From positions 584,299-648,298 of the forward strand of contig CAVWBQ010000021.1 in assembly GCA_963753225.1 (NCBI GenBank): 64,000 bases of DNA, written 5' to 3'. Made by a program: the position numbers and the translations under genes. Within the stretch, counting starts at the first letter, position 1; each line of letters opens with the position of its first letter. The DNA is from Palsa-504 sp963753225 (GTDB lineage Bacteria > Actinomycetota > Actinomycetes > Streptosporangiales > Streptosporangiaceae). Positions 25,233-34,319 of this stretch are shown piece after piece. The notes under the pieces were generated by a model that saw only the letters and a program-made list of their open reading frames with translations, had not been told where the DNA came from and did not search any database.

Positions 25233-26141
25233 TCATCTCGGCGGTGATGAGCCGAGAGGAACCCGGTAGGAGCTCCCGGCGTCAGCGGGCCCCGATGGCT
25301 GATTCCGCGTCCTGATCCGCCACTTCCTGGTCTGCGCCGGTGACAGGAGACCGAGCACGATAGCCGCCCAGGGAGCGATGAACGCGCACGCGGGCGTGAT
25401 CGCGACCAGCCCGGCGACGGCGCCCGAGGCGACCCCCAGGGTGGTGGGCTTGCCGTCACGGTAACGCTCCACCAGCAGCCAGCCGCCGGCCGCGGCCGCG
25501 GTCGCGATCTGGGTGTTCATGAACGCCAGGGCGGTGGTCCCGTCCACTCCCAGCTCGGAGCCCGCGTTGAAGCCGAACCAGCCGAACCACAGCAGCCCCG
25601 CGCCGAGCAGCGGGAGGCTGTGCGGCCGCATCGGGTCCTTGCCCCAGTCGCGCCGCTTGCCGAGGACGATCGCGAGCGCGAGGCCCGCGGAGCCGGCGTT
25701 GACGTGGACGACCGTGCCGCCGGCGAAGTCCTCGATCCCTAGGCTGCTGAGCCAGCCGCCGCCCCACACCCAGTGGGCGACCGGAAAGTACACCAGCGTC
25801 GCCCAGCCGACGGTGAACACCGTCCACGCACCGAACTTGGCCCGGTCGGCGATCGCACCGCTGATCAGCGCGACGGTGATGATGGCGAAGGTGAGCTGGA
25901 AGGCGGAGAACACGAGGTCGGGGATGCCCGCCACCCGGGACGCGTCGTTCACTAGCCCGTGTTCGCCGAGGTACTCGAAGCCGCCGATGAACCAGTTACC
26001 CTTCCCGAACGATAGTGAGTCCCCGTACAGCACCCACGCCATCGTCACGGTGATGATGGCGACCCACGACATCATCATCATGTTCAGGGCGGTCTTCGCC
26101 CGGGTCATTCCTCCGTAGAAGGAGGCCAGGCCAGGGGTCAT
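25233..26141 (-). pseudogene. Ammonium transporter (Amt) truncated at both ends
   Basis: The open frame matches Amt from LVLLMTPGLASFYGGMTRAK through DFAGGTVVHVNAGSAGLA to GLVAITPACAFIAPWAAI. The first membrane helix and signal region are replaced upstream of ~26152. After WAAIVLGLLSP the last three to four helices are replaced by 40 polar residues, SPAQTRKWRIRTRNQPS onwards. Amt proteins need ~11 helices to form the trimeric channel, so this is a broken gene. It lies next to the aminotransferase in the decayed segment. Confidence 0.82.
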
Positions 26142-26216
26142 CAGGAGGACTAAGCGTCTATCCGTTAGTTCTGCGCGTAACGTGCTGTGAGACCGGCTGT
26201 CCGGTCCGGGCGAAGT

Positions 26217-26272
26217 TTGCGAAGTCCAGGATTAGGTTGCATGTGATCTTGCGAGGTCCAGATTCAAGTTGC
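26217..26272. repeat. Two imperfect 24-bp direct repeats beside the broken Amt
   Basis: TTGCGAAGTCCAGGATTAGG (26217 on) and TTGCGAGGTCCAGATTCAAG (26249 on), each ending GTTGC, with a partial third GTTGCGAGTTCC at 26269. Multiple ~20-bp repeats of this kind occur at the ends of IS21-like elements; no transposase is nearby. This may be the scar of the event that cut the Amt gene. Confidence 0.45.
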
Positions 26273-26418
26273 GAGTTCCTACCGCGATTTGGCTGCCTGG
26301 CGGCGTGGATTGTCGTATATGCCGGCGCTGCGCGGCGCGGCGCGCGTCCAGGTCGCTGATGCCTGGGTGCAGAAGGTGACCGCTTCGGTGAGCTCGCGCC
26401 CGATCGCCTGGTGTGGCC

Positions 26419-27132
26419 TTATGCGCTTGGCAGGGACACGTCGGTGGTACGGAAGCGAGCCTCGATGGTCGCGATGAGTTCCTGCGGAACAGGAGTCAGC
26501 GCCGGGATCCCTGGCTGGTCGCCGCCGCCGCTGGCCCTGAACGCCCTGCTGCGGACCGTGTGGTAGGGCTCGCTGTCGCCGCCGAGCAGTCCGGCGTCGG
26601 CGATGTGCTCGACGTACCGCACCGTGGCACCCAGCGCAGCGGCGTAATCCCGGGCCTTGCCGATAGCGGCGCCGATCGCGGCGGCGCGGACCTGCGGCCA
26701 GGCCGGGTTGTCCCAGTCAACCTGCCACGTCACGCCGTGCACGTTCAGGTCCGGCGCAGCGGCCAGCACGCCGCTGAGACCCTCCAGTGCATCCAGGTCC
26801 CGGACGGTAACCTGCAGCGCCACCGTGGCGGTCACCTGCCCGCTCCGCTCCATCCGCATGGTCTCCTGATCGTGGTAGAGCTCCTCACGGGTGGTCCAGG
26901 AATGCGCCGACCACGTCAGCGGGCGGCGGCCCGCGCCTTCATCGAACGGCACCGCGCCGAGCGCGGCCAGCTCAGCGATCAGGCGATCCAGGCTGCCGGC
27001 GACCGACCGCACCGCCTCCGCCTTAGATCCCGCGGTGTACTCGATCAGCCCGTCCACGACGGCATAGTCAGGGGCCACCAGGTCCCGGGCCTCCGCACGA
27101 ACCGACAGCAAAGGGCTGCCACCACTGGTCAT
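26419..27132 (-). CDS. SIMPL-domain (DUF541) protein
   Basis: 237 residues from ATG 27132 (GGAGGTGG upstream; a longer open frame to 27321 is not supported). The sequence LLSVRAEARDLVAPDYAVV, AAAIGAAIGKARDYAAALG and a C-terminal TPVPQELIATIEARF fit the SIMPL fold: an N-terminal SVRGEA strand and the KAxxYA helix. No signal peptide is seen, unlike periplasmic relatives. Function of the family is poorly defined. The gene lies between a broken Amt and a sigma-factor scrap. Confidence 0.78.
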   Translation of the reverse strand: MTSGGSPLLSVRAEARDLVAPDYAVVDGLIEYTAGSKAEAVRSVAGSLDRLIAELAALGAVPFDEGAGRRPLTWSAHSWTTREELYHDQETMRMERSGQVTATVALQVTVRDLDALEGLSGVLAAAPDLNVHGVTWQVDWDNPAWPQVRAAAIGAAIGKARDYAAALGATVRYVEHIADAGLLGGDSEPYHTVRSRAFRASGGGDQPGIPALTPVPQELIATIEARFRTTDVSLPSA

Positions 27133-27295
27133 CGCCCACCTCCACACACCGACGCCGTTCCTTGATCGCCGCGAGTACACCTCCCGCGGCGGCCGGGATG
27201 GGACCCGGGTGAGACCAGCCAACCCGAGCGCCGGCGAGGATGCCACCAGTGATCGCCGAAAGCGCAGCCTGACTCTGGACACCAAGGCCAGGCAG

Positions 27296-27459
27296 GCGGC
27301 GACGCCAGCGCAGGAACTCATTGAGGATCATCTTGCGGACGTAGTACTCCGGCCGGTCCAGGCTCCCGATCTTGCGCCACCTGGCATGCGCCCGGATCAG
27401 CACCTCCTGGGCCAGATCCTCGGCCAGGGCGCGGTCGCCCAGTTCAGGCAGGTGGGTGG
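27296..27459 (-). pseudogene. ECF sigma factor region 2 remnant
   Basis: The minus strand reads LGDRALAEDLAQEVLIRAHA, RPEYYVRKMILNEFLRWRRR, which is region 2 of SigE-type actinobacterial ECF sigma factors. The frame has no start (it abuts the stop of the ATPase-kinase gene at 27460). After WRRR it loses similarity, so region 4 is missing. Confidence 0.75.
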
Positions 27460-30057
27460 TCAGAGGTAAGCGCGGACGTCACGCAAGGCGAGTTGCATGT
27501 CTGCGGCCGTGGAGAAGCGGTCGACGCTGGCTGGGGCGCATGCCTTGATGAGGAACTCTGCCAGGCCGGGGTTGAGGTCATTGCGAACGGTTCTCGGGTC
27601 GGTCACCGGCACGTCGATCATGGGCATCGCATTCGGGAACGGGTGGTGGCCGTCGCAGAGGAGCCGGTAGAGCAGGACGCCGACGGCGAACAGGTCGGTG
27701 GAGACGTCCCAGCGATCCAGGCCGGCGTCGGGTGGCTGGTACGGCGGCGTGCCTGAGTGCGTATGAACGGGGTCACCGACCCGGGAGGCGATGTTGAAGT
27801 CCAGAAGTTTCGCTCCGGTGCGGGTGAGCATCACGTTGAGCGGTTTGATGTCACGGTGAACCAGCCCTTTGTCCTTAAGGTCCATCCACTCGCGCAACTC
27901 GGGTTCCGGCAGGTCGCCGTCCCCGCGTTTTGCATCCAGCTGCTTGAGGCGCACAGCATCAGGGTGAAAAGCGACGAGCGCGTCTAGCAGGTCGAGTGCG
28001 ACATCTACCGCCTCCCGGTCGCGAAGGCGCCTGGAGCCGGTGACAAACTCATCGAGTGATTCCCCGTCGATGAACTCGGTGATGAGATACCAGTTGCCGG
28101 CGCTGGTCTTGCCGGCCCAGAAGACGTTTACCACGTTGGGATGATGGATTTTCCGCAGTGCGCCGATCTCGCGGCGCACCGCCTCATACCCGGCAGCGCT
28201 GTTGAAGAGCTTGAGCGCTCGCTCCTCATCCTCGACTTCATCGCGCACGCGATAGACCTTCGAAAAGCTGCCCTGACCGAGTAGCCGGATGATTTCGAAA
28301 CGGCCATCGAGAACGTCACCGACAGTGTAGTCAGCTGCCTTGGCGTCAACCGAGGACCGTATCTCTGCCGGGTCGGGCTCCGGGAGCGCCTGGCTGCGGC
28401 CTGAGAGAGGTGCAGCGCCCGATGCCCAGGGAAGAGCGTTGCGCTCAGCAGATGGGAGCGGGCGGGTACCGCGCGCATCTCCGGGTCCAGTGAGGTCCGG
28501 CGGCACGTGGCGGATTCCCCCGACGGCGTTCACCAGGCACGGATGCAGTACGTACGTCCCTACCTCCGGCGGGAAGTGAAACTCCTCGATGTCGCCCATG
28601 GAGTAGAACCGGTTCCGCCCGGCCTCGTCGACGTACCCGAGCAGGCTGTTCTGCCACAGGACGGAGGCGAGATCCGTCGCCTTCTCGAAGTGCAGATCCG
28701 CCACTTCCTGCAGGGCCACGAGATCCGCACGCGAGAATCGGTCGACGCCGATCATCCGGACGAAGGAGCGAACGTCCTCCTGCACACCGCTGATATAGGC
28801 CTGGGTGCTGGTGAACAATTCGGAGTAGTTGTGCAGGGCGGCGTTCTTCGGCATCAGGTCCGAGGAGATCTGGTTGGCGCACTGCGCGAGCTGCGAGTCG
28901 CCGAACCGCTTGGCGCAGCGTTGAACGACATCCGCCAGTGCCGCCGGCGGCAGGCCGTCGTGGCCGGCCTGCTTCTGCCGCATGACCTCCTCGCTCAGGT
29001 CATTGCCGAGCGAGATTATGTCGCGCGGGATCAGCCTCGTGTGGCTGAGCAGGTAGTCCTCGATCGTTCCGTCGCCATCGGGTCCCGGCCAGTCGCCGTC
29101 GACCCCGAGCCAGTCGTGGATCGTCGGGGGGCCGCTGGCGGCGCGTCGCATCAGCAGTGACGGCGGTAGCCGCTGCAGCTTTTGCCCCAGCAAGTAGAGC
29201 AGCGTACCGCGGTCCCAGTTCAGCACGCGTATGTGCGGTTCGTTGTAGTACCGCGGCGCATGTTCCGACCGGTACACCGACGACATGACGATGTCGCGGA
29301 TGCAGACCACGACATGCAGCCGGCCGCCCAGCCTGTGGTCGCGGAGCAGCCGCATGACCTGATAGAACAACCCCTCCTGACACTTCAGCCAGTACATCGG
29401 CGCGTGGCTGAACTCCTCGTCCAGCGCGTCAAGGTAGAAGTAGATGGGCTTGCAGCGGCTGACAACCTCGCCCAGCAGATCCTCGAGATCATCCCAGAGC
29501 GGATCGTCGAGGTAGGCAGACAGCTGATGGGCGGTCTGCCGCTGATTGATGATGTCGCGCACCTGGCTATAGATCGACCGGGGCCGGCGGAAGTCGTCAA
29601 GCAGTCGCGCGTACGACTGCTCGATCTCGTCGGCCTGCTCGTCGCGCAACTGCTGACGCAACTCGGGACGACGCAGCAGGTGCGAGGCCAGCGACCGCAT
29701 GATCGCGCGCTCCCAGATCTGCATCCACTTCTCGACCAGGACGCTGTCGGAGAACCACTGGCACGCCTTCACCACGACTTCGGTCTTCGGCAGGCTCTGC
29801 TGCGGCACATCGGCGTAGACGGAGTCCTGACGTGCCTGGAAATCCTGAAGACGCCGCAGGTAAACCGTCTTGCCTGCCCCGAGCTTGCCCACGATGACCC
29901 GCACCATGGAATCGTTGGCACGGGTCGCGAGGTGGCCATACGCCGGATTGCCGCCGAAGTCGACGAACTCGCTGAGCACATCCTCGATGTCGGCTCGTGA
30001 CCCGTCCGGATTGCCAAACGGCCCCACAGGGTCAAGCCGGCGCCGCCTGCTGGGCAT
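27460..30057 (-). CDS. P-loop ATPase fused to a Ser/Thr protein kinase
   Basis: 865 residues. Residues ~1-520 form a STAND/KAP-like NTPase: DVLSEFVDFGGNPAY, Walker A GKLGAGKTVYLRRL and Walker B IYFYLDALDEEF, then a large helical region. A disordered linker (530-580) leads to a kinase domain (~583-865): GQGSFSKVY glycine loop, ALKLF lysine, HRDIKPLNVML catalytic loop, DFN in place of DFG (LLDFNIASRVGD), and GTPPYQPPDAG in place of APE. No membrane segment, so it is cytoplasmic. The NTPase may sense a ligand or assembly and switch the kinase. The DFN/PPD kinase class recalls PglW-like defence kinases; function is otherwise unknown. No partner gene is adjacent. Confidence 0.87.
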   Translation of the reverse strand: MPSRRRRLDPVGPFGNPDGSRADIEDVLSEFVDFGGNPAYGHLATRANDSMVRVIVGKLGAGKTVYLRRLQDFQARQDSVYADVPQQSLPKTEVVVKACQWFSDSVLVEKWMQIWERAIMRSLASHLLRRPELRQQLRDEQADEIEQSYARLLDDFRRPRSIYSQVRDIINQRQTAHQLSAYLDDPLWDDLEDLLGEVVSRCKPIYFYLDALDEEFSHAPMYWLKCQEGLFYQVMRLLRDHRLGGRLHVVVCIRDIVMSSVYRSEHAPRYYNEPHIRVLNWDRGTLLYLLGQKLQRLPPSLLMRRAASGPPTIHDWLGVDGDWPGPDGDGTIEDYLLSHTRLIPRDIISLGNDLSEEVMRQKQAGHDGLPPAALADVVQRCAKRFGDSQLAQCANQISSDLMPKNAALHNYSELFTSTQAYISGVQEDVRSFVRMIGVDRFSRADLVALQEVADLHFEKATDLASVLWQNSLLGYVDEAGRNRFYSMGDIEEFHFPPEVGTYVLHPCLVNAVGGIRHVPPDLTGPGDARGTRPLPSAERNALPWASGAAPLSGRSQALPEPDPAEIRSSVDAKAADYTVGDVLDGRFEIIRLLGQGSFSKVYRVRDEVEDEERALKLFNSAAGYEAVRREIGALRKIHHPNVVNVFWAGKTSAGNWYLITEFIDGESLDEFVTGSRRLRDREAVDVALDLLDALVAFHPDAVRLKQLDAKRGDGDLPEPELREWMDLKDKGLVHRDIKPLNVMLTRTGAKLLDFNIASRVGDPVHTHSGTPPYQPPDAGLDRWDVSTDLFAVGVLLYRLLCDGHHPFPNAMPMIDVPVTDPRTVRNDLNPGLAEFLIKACAPASVDRFSTAADMQLALRDVRAYL

Positions 30058-30163
30058 GTTCCCTCCAACCCGGATCGTAGCCCCCCGGCTGGAGTAAGGG
30101 CCAGCAGGGCCTCAGGTCAGCGAGCCGTGCCGATGACAGGGCGCTTGCGGAGTTAGGTGGTCA

Positions 30164-31687
30164 TCAGCGGTAGAGGAGCGTCCCGTCGTCGAGGTCCGCT
30201 TCGGGCAGGATCTCGCGCTCCTGTTCGTGCTCCAGCATGTGGGTCCACGGCTCGCGATCCCCCTGCTTGAACAGGATGTGCTGCGAGCGCATGACGTAGC
30301 CGGGGTTGAAGTTCTCCGGATCGGAAAACGGCCGCAGCTGCATGTCCGCGTCCTCAGGTCGCAGCGTAGGGACCACCATTGTGGCGCCTTTGTCCTGCAT
30401 GTTTGCCAGCAGGCGGCCCACCAGGTCGCTGACCAGGTCCACGCGCAGGGTCCAGCTGTGCCGGAAGTAACCGAAGACGTAGGCCATGTTCGGCAGGCCG
30501 TTGATCATGATGCCGCGCCAGGTGACGTGCTCGGTGAAGTCGACTGGCTCGCCGTCGACGGTGAACCCGACGTCTCCCAGGACCGACATATTGAAGCCGG
30601 TGGCGGTGACGACGACGTCGGCGGGGATCTCCTCACCGGAGCTGACCCGGATTCCGTGCTCGGTGAACGTCTCGATGGTGTCGGTGACGATCGAGGCCTT
30701 CCCCTCGCGCAGGGCCGCAAACAGGTCACCATCCGGGATGACGGCGATGCGCTGCTGCCACGGACGGTAGCGGGGCGTGAAGTGCTTGTCGATGTCGAAG
30801 CCCTCGGGCAACAGCGGGCGCATGGACTCGATGAGGAACGCGTGCAGCTCGTCGGGCGCTTCAAACGACGTCCGGGCCAGCCAGTGGTACTGCGTCATGT
30901 ACTGGCGGCGCATGATCTCGTGCATCCACTCATCGGGGATGTCGAGGGGGCCCAGCATCACGGCGAGCTCGTGCGTCGTGGGCGGGGCGAAGTAGTACGT
31001 GGGGGAGCGCTGCAGCATCGTCACGTGCTCCGCCTCCCCGGCTATCGCGGGGATCAGCGTCGCGGCCGTGGCGCCGGAGCCGATCACGACGACGCGCTTG
31101 CCCGCCAGGTCGAGGTCCTCAGGCCACCGCTGGGGGTGCACGACCACGCCCTGGAAGCGGTCGATGCCTTCCCACTCGGGCCGGTAGGGCTTGGCGTGGT
31201 TGTAGTAGCCCTGGCACATCCACAGGAAACCGGTGGTGAACCGCAGCTGTTCTCCGGTGTCGTCCCGGACGACCTCGACGCTCCACCGCCGGTCCTCGGT
31301 GGACCAGCTGGCCGCGGTGACCCGGTGCCGGTAGCGGATGTACTCGTCGAGGCCGTCTTCCTTGATGACCTCGTCGAGGTAGGCGAGGATCTCTCCGCCC
31401 GCCGCGATCGACGGGCCGCGCCACGGCTTGAACCGGTAGCCGTAGGTGAACAGGTCGCTGTCGGAGCGCACGCCCGGATACCGGTGGGTCCACCAGGTTC
31501 CGCCCCGGTTGTCCTGGGCGTCCAGGATGACGAACGTCCGGTCGGGGAACTGGTCCCGCAGATGGTGCGCGGCGCCGATGCCGGAGACGCCGGCGCCGAC
31601 GATGAGGACGTCGACGTGACCGGCGTCCTGGATCTCCCCGGTGCTGGGGCCCTGAGCGGGAGCGGTCGCTGGTGCAGTCGCCGTCAT
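30164..31687 (-). CDS. Flavin-containing (Baeyer-Villiger type) monooxygenase
   Basis: 507 residues. FAD Rossmann VLIVGAGVSGIGAAHHL, GGTWWTHRYPGVRSDSDL, complete BVMO fingerprint FQGVVVHPQRWP, NADPH Rossmann VVVIGSGATAATLI, and ATGFNMSVLG near the end. It is closest to EtaA-type monooxygenases that oxidise ketones and thioamides. The gene precedes the ATPase-kinase gene by 106 bases and follows an acyl-CoA dehydrogenase on the same strand. Unlike the fusion enzyme at 7408-10005 it keeps the fingerprint His. Confidence 0.93.
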   Translation of the reverse strand: MTATAPATAPAQGPSTGEIQDAGHVDVLIVGAGVSGIGAAHHLRDQFPDRTFVILDAQDNRGGTWWTHRYPGVRSDSDLFTYGYRFKPWRGPSIAAGGEILAYLDEVIKEDGLDEYIRYRHRVTAASWSTEDRRWSVEVVRDDTGEQLRFTTGFLWMCQGYYNHAKPYRPEWEGIDRFQGVVVHPQRWPEDLDLAGKRVVVIGSGATAATLIPAIAGEAEHVTMLQRSPTYYFAPPTTHELAVMLGPLDIPDEWMHEIMRRQYMTQYHWLARTSFEAPDELHAFLIESMRPLLPEGFDIDKHFTPRYRPWQQRIAVIPDGDLFAALREGKASIVTDTIETFTEHGIRVSSGEEIPADVVVTATGFNMSVLGDVGFTVDGEPVDFTEHVTWRGIMINGLPNMAYVFGYFRHSWTLRVDLVSDLVGRLLANMQDKGATMVVPTLRPEDADMQLRPFSDPENFNPGYVMRSQHILFKQGDREPWTHMLEHEQEREILPEADLDDGTLLYR

Positions 31688-31775
31688 GGCTGGACCTCCG
31701 GGACGCGTGCACTGATGCCGACAATCCTAACCCCGACCCCTATGAAGATCATTAGGCCGCCGCCCGCGACATCGC

Positions 31776-32954
31776 TCAGGCTGGCGGCGGGGGTCCGAAC
31801 GCGGGGATGCCCGTGATCGCGCGGCCAATGATCAGGGTGTGGATCTCGTCGGTGCCCTCGTAGGTGCGCACGCTTTCCAGGTTGCTGGCGTGCCGCGCGG
31901 GGGAGTGGTCCAGCGTGATGCCGTTGCCGCCGATGATGGTGCGGGCCTCACGGCAGATGGCGATGGCGGCACGGACGTTGTTGAGCTTGCCGAAGCTGAC
32001 CTGCTCGGGCCGGAGCCGGCCGGCGTCCTTGAGGCGCCCGGTATGCAGGGCGACCAGCATGCCTTTCTGGATTTCCAGCACCATGTCGACGAGCTTTTGC
32101 TGGGTGAGCTGGAACGCCGCGATCGGCGCGCCGAACTGCTGACGGTTCAGCGCGTAGGCCAGCGCGGCCTGGTAGGCGTCGCGGGCCGCGCCGATGGCTC
32201 CCCACATGATTCCGTAGCGGGCCTCGTTGAGGCAGGAGAACGGGCCCCTGAGCCCGGTCGCGCCGGGAAGCACCGCGTCGGCAGGTACCCGCACGCCGGT
32301 CAGGGTGATGTCGCACTGAATCGAGGCGCGCATGCCGACCTTCTGCTCGATCGGGGTGGCGGTGAAGCCGGGTGTCGTGGTCGGGACGACGAAGCCGCGG
32401 ATGCCCTCGTCGGTGCGCGCCCAGATCACCGCGACGTCGGCGATCGAGGCCAGCCCGATCCAGCGCTTGGCGCCGTCGATCACCCAGTGATCGCCGTCGC
32501 GGACCGCGCGGGTACGCATGCTGGCCGGGTCGCTGCCCGCGGTCGGCTCGGTGAGCCCGAAGCAGCCGATAAGCTCCCCGGCGGCCATGCCGGGCAGCCA
32601 CCGCTGCTTGTGCTCCTCGGAGCCGAACTTGTGGATCGCGGTCATCGCCAGCGACCCCTGGACGCTCACGAAGGTGCGCAGGCCGGAGTCGCCGGCCTCG
32701 AGTTCCAGGGCAGCCAGGCCATACTCGACGGCGCTGCGCCCGGCGCAGCCGTAGCCCTCCAGGTGCATGCCGAGCAGCCCAAGCGCGCCCATCTCCCTGG
32801 CGATCTCGGCCGGGAAGTGCGCGGTCTCGTACCAGCGGGCGATGTTCGGCCGGATCTGCTCGTCAACGAACGCACGGACGCGCCCGCGCAGCGCTCGCTC
32901 ATCCGCCGTCAGCAGGCTGTCGACGTCAAGGTAGTCGTGCGCCAGGTCGGTCAT
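31776..32954 (-). CDS. Acyl-CoA dehydrogenase (glutaryl-CoA dehydrogenase-like)
   Basis: 392 residues with the acyl-CoA dehydrogenase layout: N-terminal helices, FGLTEPTAGSDPASMRT for FAD/substrate, and the C-terminal catalytic Glu in TYEGTDEIHTLIIGRAITG. The RTYEGT motif and length fit the glutaryl-CoA dehydrogenase group. It oxidises an acyl-CoA thioester using FAD and electron-transfer flavoprotein. It is probably cotranscribed with the monooxygenase downstream (88 bases). Confidence 0.93.
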   Translation of the reverse strand: MTDLAHDYLDVDSLLTADERALRGRVRAFVDEQIRPNIARWYETAHFPAEIAREMGALGLLGMHLEGYGCAGRSAVEYGLAALELEAGDSGLRTFVSVQGSLAMTAIHKFGSEEHKQRWLPGMAAGELIGCFGLTEPTAGSDPASMRTRAVRDGDHWVIDGAKRWIGLASIADVAVIWARTDEGIRGFVVPTTTPGFTATPIEQKVGMRASIQCDITLTGVRVPADAVLPGATGLRGPFSCLNEARYGIMWGAIGAARDAYQAALAYALNRQQFGAPIAAFQLTQQKLVDMVLEIQKGMLVALHTGRLKDAGRLRPEQVSFGKLNNVRAAIAICREARTIIGGNGITLDHSPARHASNLESVRTYEGTDEIHTLIIGRAITGIPAFGPPPPA

Positions 32955-33079
32955 CGGGTTCTCCGGGTCAGGTGGCTCCGGGCAGGACGGGTGTGCCCCG
33001 CTTCCGAAGCCTTACGTATGATCGACCGTAGGCGCCGGACCGGGGAGTCAAGAGCTTAACGGCGTCGGCAAGGAACCGC

Positions 33080-34228
33080 ATGTGCCTGATAAAGAAGATC
33101 CTGTGCAGAATCTTTCGCATCCTGATCGGACTGGTGGTCTTTGCCGGAGCAGTTGGTATTACCGCAGCTTGCGGGAACTCGTCAGGGAGTATCACCATGC
33201 CTGCGGCTACCGCGGCATCCCCTGAAATGGAAACCCTTCTGAATGAGGGCAACGGCGTCACCGCGACGAGCTACTTCAAGGCAACCAGCTCGACTCTCGT
33301 TGCGGCAGCGGCGGGCGACTATAACCAGAGGTTCTATAACCTCGGAAAATTGCTGGTCAAGCACGGATTTGGCGATGTAATCATCGATCTCGGCCGCGAG
33401 ATGAACGGCACATGGTACGAATGGAGCGAGCACCGCGCGCCATCGTCAGAACCCGACGCTTACATCCTCGCGTGGCGGCAGATCGTCAAGACCATGCGGT
33501 CAGTACCCGGCCAGCATTTCAAGTTCGTGTGGACTTTGTACCCGACCGGTACATCGGTGGCCGAATCCTGGCCTGGTAGTGCTTACGTTGACTATATCGG
33601 AACCGATATCTTCGACTGGTACGGCGGCCCTAACCGCACGTACCCGCACACTGCATCTGGCGCACTTGATCACGAGGAAAAGTGGCACCAGATCCTTACC
33701 ACCCAGCCTGGCGGCCTGAACTGGATGGCTGCATTTTCACGAGCCACGGGTAAGCCGATTATCATCCCTGAGTGGGGACTCGACTTCCATACGTTCGGCG
33801 GCCAGGACGATCCGCAATTCATCACGAACATGCTGGCGTGGATGAAGGCCCATCATGCTATCGGGCTCTACTGGGCAGGAGGGCACGTCGCCCCGGTCGC
33901 GGCGGCTAGCGGTCCGCTGCTGGTCAACCAGGGCGCATCGGCGCAGAACAACACCCCTGGCGCTGTCAACGCCATGGGGGAGCTGATGGGCGGGCGCTTG
34001 CAGTACGCGGGCGTATACCTGCCTGACGGCCAGTGGTTCTCGGACAGCGTGGATCTGCCACTGCTCGCCCCATGGGAACACGCGGGTTATAAGTTGATCT
34101 TGAGCGTGCCTATGGTCCCGAACCCTCCGGCGATCAAATCCTATTCCGGGCCGCCTGAGCCGGGAAACAGGTCGTATCAGCTTGCCAGCTATCCAGACGC
34201 GGTAGCGGCACTCAGGAAAGGCGTGTAA
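33080..34228 (+). CDS. Secreted GH26-like glycoside hydrolase with rearranged barrel order
   Basis: 382 residues. A hydrophobic leader (RILIGLVVFAGAVGITAAC) with a weak lipobox suggests export, perhaps as a lipoprotein. Acid/base Glu lies in DLGREMNGTWYEW and nucleophile Glu in PIIIPEWGLDF, with AYVDYIGTDIFDWYGG between, the GH26-type arrangement. The part expected at the N-terminus of such proteins (GVYLPDGQ, LLAPWEHAGYKLILSVPMVPN) is instead at the C-terminus. This suggests a circularly permuted or shuffled TIM barrel. Substrate is probably a beta-mannan-like polysaccharide, but that is inference. Confidence 0.75.
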   Translation: MCLIKKILCRIFRILIGLVVFAGAVGITAACGNSSGSITMPAATAASPEMETLLNEGNGVTATSYFKATSSTLVAAAAGDYNQRFYNLGKLLVKHGFGDVIIDLGREMNGTWYEWSEHRAPSSEPDAYILAWRQIVKTMRSVPGQHFKFVWTLYPTGTSVAESWPGSAYVDYIGTDIFDWYGGPNRTYPHTASGALDHEEKWHQILTTQPGGLNWMAAFSRATGKPIIIPEWGLDFHTFGGQDDPQFITNMLAWMKAHHAIGLYWAGGHVAPVAAASGPLLVNQGASAQNNTPGAVNAMGELMGGRLQYAGVYLPDGQWFSDSVDLPLLAPWEHAGYKLILSVPMVPNPPAIKSYSGPPEPGNRSYQLASYPDAVAALRKGV

Positions 34229-34319
34229 CTCATGGCGCGCGGAATTCGCCGCAACTGCCCACCACCGATACCAGTGCGTGAGTTCTGACCGTCAGGCCCG
34301 GCATGAATAGACTGGCCGG

